A stretch of 33,743 nt of DNA from Pseudonocardia lacus (lineage in GTDB: Bacteria > Actinomycetota > Actinomycetes > Mycobacteriales > Pseudonocardiaceae), in NCBI RefSeq assembly GCF_018531445.1, contig NZ_JAHDTH010000074.1:1-33743 (forward strand). Direction: 5' to 3'. A program made the position numbers and the translations under genes. This document shows, one piece after another, positions 28,693-33,743 of the stretch. The number at the start of each line of letters is the position of its first letter. Positions within the stretch are counted from its first letter, which is position 1. The notes under the pieces are model-generated. The model worked only from the letters and a program-made list of their open reading frames with translations, was not told the DNA's origin and made no database searches.

Positions 28693-30051
28693 GTGCGCAG
28701 CCCCGCCCGACTCCGCCCGGTGACCGCAGCAGCCGCTCTGGCGCTGGCGTTCACGGCAGTGGCGGGGTGCACCCAGGTCGTCCCGGGGCGCGCGGTCGCC
28801 GCGGGCAACGCCACCTCCGGGGTCGGGCAGACGCCCACCCAGGAGGAGATCGAGCTGGGCACGGCGGCGGTGCGGGCCGTCGAGGAGATCTGGCAGGACG
28901 AGTTCCCCCGGTCGTTCGACAAGCGGTGGGAGGAGATCACGATCACCGTGCCGGTGCACACCGACGACCCCCGCACCGATCAGCCGCCGTGCGTGCGCAA
29001 CATCTCCGAGGTCGTCGGCCAGGCGTTCTACTGCCCGTCGGCGGACGCCATCGCCTGGGACGCCGACGGGCTGCTGCCCGACCTGAGCGAGCGCTTCGGC
29101 CAGGCGGGCGTGACGGTCGTGCTGGCCCACGAGATCGGCCACGCGGTGCAGAGCAGGCTGGGCCTCGACGAGCTGCAGGCCCGCTCCCCGGCCGAGTACC
29201 CGACGATCCTGCTGGAGGCCCAGGCCGACTGCTACGCCGGCATGGCCGTCGCGCAGCTGCGCGAGCGCTCGATCCCGGGCCTGCCGATGGGGCAGGTCGA
29301 GCTCGACGACGCGATGCTCGCGCTGGTCGGCTTCCGCGACCCGCTCGGCGTCGCGCCCGACGACGAGGGTGCGCACGGCAACGCGTTCGACCGGGTCTCC
29401 GCCTTCCAGGACGGCTTCACCGACGGCGCCGTGCGGTGCGCGGAGATGACCCTGGACAACCGGCAGTTCACCCAGCGCCGGTTCGGTTCGGCCGCCGACC
29501 TCGCCCGCGGCGGCAACCTCCCGCTCACCGACCTGCTCGACGCCGTCGAGACCGACGCGGGCGAGTGGTTCGGCACGCTGGTGCCCGGGTTCGTCCCGCC
29601 CGTGATCGGCGAGTCGCTCTCCTGCGACCCGGGCGACCTCGAGGCGCAGGGCCCCACCCGGTTCTGCCCGGAGGACGGCACGCTCTCGATCGACCGCCAG
29701 GAGCTGGCCCAGCTGCACGAGCAGCTCGGCGACTACGCCACCGGCACCCTGCTGGCCAGCCGCTACGCGATGGCCACGATCGACGCGGCCGGCGAGTCCA
29801 CCACCGGGACGGCGGCGAGCGAGACCGCGCTCTGCCTGGCCGGGGCCTACACCAGCCGGCTCATCGACCCGGTCGGCGGCTTCTCCCTCTCGCCGGGCGA
29901 CCTCGACGAGGCCATCACCGTGCTGCTGACCGACTCCTGGGCAGCGCGCGACACCGACGGCGAGTCGCCGCCCGACGAGTACGGCTTCGAGCGCGTGGCC
30001 CAGTTCCGAGCGGGTGTGCTGGAGGGCTCCACCTCCTGCATGGCCGGCTGA
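28693..30051 (+). CDS. Secreted lipoprotein with zinc metallopeptidase motif
   Basis: The product has 452 residues. The N-terminus has basic residues, a hydrophobic core (VTAAAALALAFTAVA) and a lipobox ending AGC at Cys26, so a lipid-anchored extracytoplasmic protein is expected. The catalytic motif VVLAHEIGHAVQSR (HEIGH starting near residue 146) and a downstream EAQADCYAGMAVAQL, with the probable third ligand Glu near 175, match the neutral zinc metallopeptidase (YpfJ/PF04228-like) group. Several Cys pairs (PPCVRNIS, YCPSADA, SCDPGD, FCPEDG) suggest disulphides outside the cell. GTG at 28693 is the only start giving a proper signal peptide. Substrate unknown. Confidence 0.9.
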   Translation: MRSPARLRPVTAAAALALAFTAVAGCTQVVPGRAVAAGNATSGVGQTPTQEEIELGTAAVRAVEEIWQDEFPRSFDKRWEEITITVPVHTDDPRTDQPPCVRNISEVVGQAFYCPSADAIAWDADGLLPDLSERFGQAGVTVVLAHEIGHAVQSRLGLDELQARSPAEYPTILLEAQADCYAGMAVAQLRERSIPGLPMGQVELDDAMLALVGFRDPLGVAPDDEGAHGNAFDRVSAFQDGFTDGAVRCAEMTLDNRQFTQRRFGSAADLARGGNLPLTDLLDAVETDAGEWFGTLVPGFVPPVIGESLSCDPGDLEAQGPTRFCPEDGTLSIDRQELAQLHEQLGDYATGTLLASRYAMATIDAAGESTTGTAASETALCLAGAYTSRLIDPVGGFSLSPGDLDEAITVLLTDSWAARDTDGESPPDEYGFERVAQFRAGVLEGSTSCMAG

Positions 30052-30074
30052 TCCGGCCGGTTCGACCGGCCGGA
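30052..30074. terminator. Strong stem-loop between convergent genes
   Basis: TCCGGCCGGT and ACCGGCCGGA form a perfect 10-bp stem around a TCG loop, starting directly after the lipoprotein TGA. It sits 17 bp from the stop of the convergent thioredoxin gene, so it could serve both strands. No T-tract is present. Confidence 0.6.
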
Positions 30075-30090
30075 CCAGCGGCTCGGGGGC

Positions 30091-31065
30091 TCAGAACAGG
30101 GCGCGCGCCAGCGAGCGGCGGGCCTTCGCGACCCGCGGGTCGTCCGGCGCGAACAGCTCGAACAGGCCGACCAGGTGCTCGCGGGCCCGGTCGCGGTCGG
30201 CGCCGCCGGTGCGGGCGACGGTGGCGACGAGGCGGTCGAACGCGGCCTCGACCGCGTCGGCGGCCAGTTCGGCGTCGGCCGCCGCGAGCTGCGCGTCGAC
30301 GTCGTCGGGCGCCGCGGCGGCGCGCGCGACGGCCGACGGGTCGGCCCGCTCGGCGCGGGCCAGGAAGCGCACCTGCCCGAGCGCGGCCCTGGCCTGCTCG
30401 TTGGCCGGCTCGACGGCGAGGATCTGCTGGTAGGCCGCTTCGGCCGCGGGGTAGTCGCCGCGCTCCAGCGCGTCCTCCGCGGCGGTGAAGCGCGGGTCCT
30501 CCGGCTCCTCGGCCGGCTCCTCGCCCTGCACGCCCTCCTCGGCCTGGCGGATGGCCGGCATGCGGTCGCGCAGCGCGTCCAGCAACCGGGTGATCCACTC
30601 GCGGACCTGGGGCTCGGGGAGCGCGCCGTTGAAGCCGTCGACGGGCTGCCCGCCGACCACGGCCATCACCATCGGGATGGACTGGACCTGGAACGCCTGC
30701 GCGATCCGCGGGTTGGCGTCGACGTCGACCTTGGCCAGGACCCAGGCGCCGTTGGCCGCCGCGGCCATCCGCTCCAGCACCGGGGACAGCTGCTTGCAGG
30801 GGCCGCACCACTCGGCCCACAGGTCGACGACGACCGGGACCTGCAGCGAGCGTTCGAGCACCTCGGCCTGGAAGGTCGCCTCGGTGACGTCGACGACGAA
30901 GGGCGACGCGCCACCGGGGACGCCATCGCCCGCGGGCGCCTGCGCGGCGCGCGCGGCCGCCGCGGCGGCCGCCTCGGATCGGGCCTTCACCGCGGCCAGG
31001 TCGACCGCGCCGGCCAGGGCCATCGCGGCCGCCGGGGCCGCCTGACGGGAGTTCGGTCGGGACAC
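30091..31065 (-). CDS. Thioredoxin-TPR co-chaperone, CnoX/YbbN-like
   Basis: The product has 324 residues. An Ala-rich N-terminus (1-50) precedes a thioredoxin domain (about 55-165) with active site [12 protein letters not shown] (Cys87, Cys90), the cis-Pro loop [10 protein letters not shown] and an acidic linker ([12 protein letters not shown]). The C-terminal part has tetratricopeptide-like helices ([21 protein letters not shown] and [16 protein letters not shown]). The YbbN/CnoX family protects proteins from oxidation and hands them to chaperones; actinobacterial members usually keep the CGPC motif as here. It acts in the cytoplasm. GTG at 31065 has CAGGAT 6 nt upstream; internal ATG at residue 15 is an alternative. 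Confidence 0.92.
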   Translation of the reverse strand: MSRPNSRQAAPAAAMALAGAVDLAAVKARSEAAAAAAARAAQAPAGDGVPGGASPFVVDVTEATFQAEVLERSLQVPVVVDLWAEWCGPCKQLSPVLERMAAAANGAWVLAKVDVDANPRIAQAFQVQSIPMVMAVVGGQPVDGFNGALPEPQVREWITRLLDALRDRMPAIRQAEEGVQGEEPAEEPEDPRFTAAEDALERGDYPAAEAAYQQILAVEPANEQARAALGQVRFLARAERADPSAVARAAAAPDDVDAQLAAADAELAADAVEAAFDRLVATVARTGGADRDRAREHLVGLFELFAPDDPRVAKARRSLARALF

Positions 31066-31071
31066 GCATCC

Positions 31072-31077
31072 ATCCTG
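31072..31077 (-). promoter_or_regulatory. Putative -10 of a leaderless promoter (CnoX-like gene)
   Basis: On the minus strand CAGGAT lies 6 nt before the GTG at 31065, the same hexamer and distance as at the ABC ATPase gene. Confidence 0.35.
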
Positions 31078-31124
31078 GCACGTCAGGCCGGACCGCGTCG
31101 CGGGACGTCCGCTCCCGGCGTGGA

Positions 31125-32036
31125 TCACGATCCCCCGGTCACCGGGGTACTCGTGCGCAGGCCCATCGGGTTGCGCTCGAGGAAGCCGCCACCGGCCACG
31201 ATGGCCGCGACCAGCGGCCCGGCCAGCTCGACCACACGCTCGGCGCGGCTCTCCCCGACCGCCTGCCACGGCACGTCGGCGAGGGCGTCCGTGTGCGCCT
31301 CGACCTCGGCGCGCAGGGCCCGCCCCTCGTCGGTGATGGCGACGTCCTCGCGCTCGTCGCCGCCGTCGCCGCTGACGAGGCCGCGCTCGACGAGCCGCTC
31401 GACGGCCGCCGCCCACTCGTCCTGCGGCCAGCCCCGCCGCGACCTCATGTACTCCATCCCGAGCCCGGTGTCGGCGGTGAACAGGACGAGGGCCTCCGCC
31501 GGGTCGAGACCCGCGGTGAGCAGGGCCGCGACGTGCCCGTCGCCGCGGTGCTCGCGCAGCACCGTCTGGGCGTGCCAGAGCACCAGGTGCGCGGGCTCGG
31601 GCCAGTCGAGGGCCTGGTTGGCCGCGGCCAGGGCCCGACCGGCCGTCGGCGCCGCGTCGGCGGCCGCCCGCGCGATGGCTGCGGCCTCGGCGACGGCCGA
31701 CGAGCCGATGGCCTCGGGCCCGAGCAGGCGGCGCAGCGCGGCGTCCACGGCGGACAGCCGGACCTGCAGGAACCGCTCGGGCGGGGCCACCGCCCAGACG
31801 TCGGGCACCGCCCTGGCGACCAGCGCCGGGTGGAAGTTGTAGAACAGCGCCGTGATCAGCTCGGGCGGGGCGGCCCCCAGCGGCGCGCCGCGCTGGGCGA
31901 AGTAGCTCATCCAGAAGCCCTTGGTGCCCAGCTCCTGGCAGGCCGCCCGGGGTTCGGGGGCGAAGTAGGTGACCGCGTGGACGGGCTCCAGCGCCTGCCA
32001 CAGCCGCCGGGCGCGGGAGACGTCGCGCACTGCCAT
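31125..32036 (-). CDS. SCO6745-like protein of unknown function
   Basis: The product has 303 residues. It opens [21 protein letters not shown], then [36 protein letters not shown], a pattern I associate with the SCO6745-like family of actinobacteria. The middle is Ala-rich helix, and the C-terminal part looks like a winged helix ([18 protein letters not shown], then [20 protein letters not shown]), so it resembles a MarR-like fold without being a clear DNA-binding regulator. No enzyme motif is recognised. The ATG at 32036 has AGGAGG 4 nt upstream, one of the strongest ribosome-binding sites in the window. The gene appears to stand alone. Confidence 0.8.
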   Translation of the reverse strand: MAVRDVSRARRLWQALEPVHAVTYFAPEPRAACQELGTKGFWMSYFAQRGAPLGAAPPELITALFYNFHPALVARAVPDVWAVAPPERFLQVRLSAVDAALRRLLGPEAIGSSAVAEAAAIARAAADAAPTAGRALAAANQALDWPEPAHLVLWHAQTVLREHRGDGHVAALLTAGLDPAEALVLFTADTGLGMEYMRSRRGWPQDEWAAAVERLVERGLVSGDGGDEREDVAITDEGRALRAEVEAHTDALADVPWQAVGESRAERVVELAGPLVAAIVAGGGFLERNPMGLRTSTPVTGGS

Positions 32037-32081
32037 GTGTCCTCCTGGGGTCGGTGGCCGCGCCGTCGCCGCCATCGGAAA

Positions 32082-32111
32082 AATGTAGGACGTCCGAGTA
32101 AATCTGGTCGA
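32082..32111 (-). promoter_or_regulatory. Putative promoter of the SCO6745-like gene
   Basis: On the minus strand TCGACC (32111-32106) and TACATT (32087-32082) are 18 bp apart. The surrounding stretch is unusually AT-rich for this DNA and includes the 8-bp palindrome GGACGTCC (32088-32095) between the two hexamers. A leader of about 40 nt with AGGAGG would result. Confidence 0.4.
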
Positions 32112-32300
32112 GGCCCCGTCGGCGGTGACCGTGCGCACACAGCCGCCGCGTCCCGCCCGCCGATCGCCTCCCGACGATCACCGGACTGGCGGAGCACCGC
32201 GGCCGGACGGGGCTCGTTGAGGCACCGAGTGACCGAACGGTCGCCGACCGTGCCGGCCCCGCGCCCGCACGCGCCGCGACCCCCACCCGGAGGAACTGCC

Positions 32301-32594
32301 ATGAGCTCGGACAACACCGTCGCCGACCGCCTCGTCGGCGACGCCCGTCGCAAGACGGCTCGCAACGAGAGCCCGGCGCTGGGCAAGATCGCCATGATCG
32401 TCGGCATCGTGGCGCTGGTGGTCAGCCCGATCTCGATCGCGGGCTGGGTGGTCGGCGCGACCGCCGTCGGCCTCGGCGCCGCCGCGCTGCGCCGCACCGC
32501 GCCCCCGAAGCAGGCCAAGATCGGCCTCGGGCTGGGCGTGGCCGCGATCATGATCGGGGTGTTCTTCTACACGCTGGTCATCGCCCTGGGCTGA
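32301..32594 (+). CDS. Small two-helix membrane protein
   Basis: The product has 97 residues. A polar N-terminus ([23 protein letters not shown]) precedes two hydrophobic helices (about 28-63, probably a long or kinked helix pair, and 73-96) separated by [13 protein letters not shown]. The arrangement resembles small DUF4190-type membrane proteins of actinobacteria, whose role is unknown. The ATG at 32301 has GGAGGA about 7 nt upstream. It has no close partner on the same strand, and a 104-bp GC-rich spacer separates it from the convergent thiamine-binding gene. Confidence 0.75.
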   Translation: MSSDNTVADRLVGDARRKTARNESPALGKIAMIVGIVALVVSPISIAGWVVGATAVGLGAAALRRTAPPKQAKIGLGLGVAAIMIGVFFYTLVIALG

Positions 32595-32698
32595 CCCCGG
32601 AGCCGGGTGGTCGGCGGGCCGGGCGACGCACCTCGCGCCCGGCCCGCCCCGGCCAGCGCTGGTCCGGGACCACCGCGACGACCGACGACAACGACCGA

Positions 32699-33046
32699 TC
32701 AGCCGGCGCCCGCCGCCTCGCCACCGCCCGACGCGCCCCGGCGCAGCGCCTCCTCCACCCGCTCGACCTTCGCCGCCAGCTGGCCGGTGTGGCCGGGCCG
32801 GATGTCGGCCTTGAGCACCAGGCTGACCCGCGGCGCCCTGGCCTGCACGGCCTCCACCGCCCGCCGGACGACGTCCATCCCCTCCTCCCAGGTCTGCGCC
32901 TCGATCGTGGTGAACATGGCCGTGGTCTCGTTGGGCAGGCCCGACTCGCGGACCACCCGGACGGCCTCGGCGACCACGTCGCCGACGCTGTCACCGACAC
33001 CGTCGGGATAGGCGCCCGAAGGGGCGATGCTGAAGGCGATGAGCAT
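32699..33046 (-). CDS. MTH1187-family thiamine-binding protein
   Basis: The product has 115 residues. It begins [29 protein letters not shown] and continues [22 protein letters not shown] and [16 protein letters not shown], the ferredoxin-like fold of the MTH1187/YkoF-like (DUF77) family. Members bind thiamine or related pyrimidine compounds in the cytoplasm. The C-terminal tail ([12 protein letters not shown]) is disordered. The ATG at 33046 is the family start. CAGGCT lies 7 nt upstream, a weak leaderless-type hexamer. It is divergent from the MarR gene, 70 bp away, so control by that regulator is possible but not shown. Confidence 0.88.
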   Translation of the reverse strand: MLIAFSIAPSGAYPDGVGDSVGDVVAEAVRVVRESGLPNETTAMFTTIEAQTWEEGMDVVRRAVEAVQARAPRVSLVLKADIRPGHTGQLAAKVERVEEALRRGASGGGEAAGAG

Positions 33047-33102
33047 GCCCGCCAGCCTGCCCCAGCCGGCGCCGGGTGCGCGAGGCGCGCATCCGGCACT
33101 GC

Positions 33103-33108
33103 TAACGT
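33103..33108 (+). promoter_or_regulatory. Putative -10 of a leaderless promoter (marR-like gene)
   Basis: TAACGT lies 8 nt before the ATG at 33117. Confidence 0.5.
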
Positions 33109-33116
33109 CGCAGTTC

Positions 33117-33620
33117 ATGACGCCGCGTGACCCGCTGCCGTTCGATCCGATACTGCGGGCCGCGTCGCTGTGGTCGGAGCGGATCGGCCCGGCCACGACG
33201 ATGGCCGCCGTCACCAGCGTCATGCGCGTGCAGCAGATCCTGCTGTCGGCGGTGGACGCGCTGCTGCGCCCGCACGGGCTGACCTTCGCCCGCTACGAGG
33301 CCCTCGTCCTGCTGACGTTCTCGCGCACGGGCCGGCTGCCGATGCGGGTGATGGGCGAGCGGCTGCAGCTGCACCCGACCAGCGTCACCAACATCGTCGA
33401 CCGGCTGCAGGCCGACGGCCTCGTGCGGCGGATCCCGCACCCGACCGACCGGCGGGCGACCCTCGTGGAGATCACCGAGGAAGGCGCGGCTCGCATGGAG
33501 GAGGCGACCGGGGCGGTGACCGCGGTCGACTTCGGACTGATCGGGCTCGACGGCGAGGAGCAGGCCCAGCTGACCGCACTGCTCGGCAAGGTGCGCCACG
33601 CCGCGGGCGACTTCGATTGA
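33117..33620 (+). CDS. MarR-family transcriptional regulator
   Basis: The product has 167 residues. The N-terminal dimerisation helices ([30 protein letters not shown]) precede a winged helix-turn-helix: [43 protein letters not shown], and the wing [21 protein letters not shown] with the DxR motif of MarR proteins. The length is normal. The ATG at 33117 follows TAACGT by 8 nt. The ligand and targets are unknown; the divergent thiamine-binding gene and anything downstream of the window are candidates. Confidence 0.93.
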   Translation: MTPRDPLPFDPILRAASLWSERIGPATTMAAVTSVMRVQQILLSAVDALLRPHGLTFARYEALVLLTFSRTGRLPMRVMGERLQLHPTSVTNIVDRLQADGLVRRIPHPTDRRATLVEITEEGAARMEEATGAVTAVDFGLIGLDGEEQAQLTALLGKVRHAAGDFD

Positions 33621-33635
33621 GCACGGGTCGGCCGG

Positions 33636-33743
33636 TCACAGGTCGACACCGCCGTCCCGCTCCCGGGGCTCGGGCGGCCGCGCGCGGCTGGCCGGCCACG
33701 CCCGGCCCGTCCGCCCCTTCCCCCGGCCGCGGGCGCGCCGCCG
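33636..33743 (-). CDS. Possible C-terminal end of a gene running in from the right edge
   Basis: On the minus strand the frame is open from the window edge to a TGA at 33638-33636 and would end in PPEPRERDGGVDL. The visible 35 residues are Arg-rich and match no family I know. The only support is an open frame, a convergent layout and a sensible distance (15 bp) from the MarR stop, so this is a weak call. Confidence 0.25.
   Translation of the reverse strand, partial: RRRARGRGKGRTGRAWPASRARPPEPRERDGGVDL

Overview
The window is high-GC DNA with GTG starts, stop-to-start overlaps and an apparent excess of leaderless genes. The GlgE-pathway genes, a MacRS-type two-component system and a thioredoxin-TPR protein all point to Actinomycetota. 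The Pseudonocardiaceae, for example Pseudonocardia, are my best guess, but that is inference. I see no rRNA, tRNA, phage, transposase or CRISPR array. No gene looks recently acquired.

Region 1 (1-10.7 kb) is a tightly packed set of regulators and small enzymes. It holds the end of a nucleoside hydrolase, a small membrane protein, a NarL-type kinase/regulator pair, and a MacS/MacR-like pair followed by a paralogous LuxR protein whose receiver has lost its phosphorylation residues. Next come two divergent methyltransferases, an enoyl-CoA hydratase, a DUF6069-like membrane protein divergent from a TetR regulator across two operator-like repeats, a DinB/DUF664 protein and a stand-alone ABC ATPase. 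Convergent genes here end within a few bases of each other or overlap.

Region 2 (10.7-27.3 kb) is a nearly complete alpha-glucan/trehalose locus: glgX (debranching), a small FmdB zinc-ribbon gene, glgP (phosphorylase, opposite strand), glgE (maltosyltransferase), treS (trehalose synthase), mak/pep2 (maltokinase), a GNAT acetyltransferase gene overlapping mak by four bases, a PHP-type metallohydrolase on the opposite strand, and glgB (branching enzyme). TreS makes maltose from trehalose, Mak phosphorylates it, GlgE adds maltose-1-phosphate to alpha-1,4-glucan and GlgB branches the product. GlgX and GlgP take it apart. GlgB carries an acidic, apparently disordered C-terminal tail of about 343 residues. 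The spacers of this locus hold unusual structure: two copies of a palindromic element with identical 14/12/14 spacing of TCGCAG/CTGCGA boxes, one inside a 315-bp inverted-repeat element; a perfect 27-bp inverted repeat after glgE; and a perfect 17-bp palindrome at the glgE promoter.

Region 3 (27.2-33.7 kb) contains a GT87-type membrane mannosyltransferase whose 3' end overlaps glgB by 124 bp, a secreted zinc-metallopeptidase-like lipoprotein, a CnoX/YbbN-like thioredoxin-TPR protein, an SCO6745-like protein, a small two-helix membrane protein, an MTH1187-type thiamine-binding protein, a MarR regulator, and possibly the last codons of a further gene at the edge.

Regulatory theme: at least 17 start codons lie 6-8 nt downstream of a TANNNT or CANNNT hexamer, the arrangement expected for leaderless mRNAs. 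I used this, together with Shine-Dalgarno matches, to choose starts.
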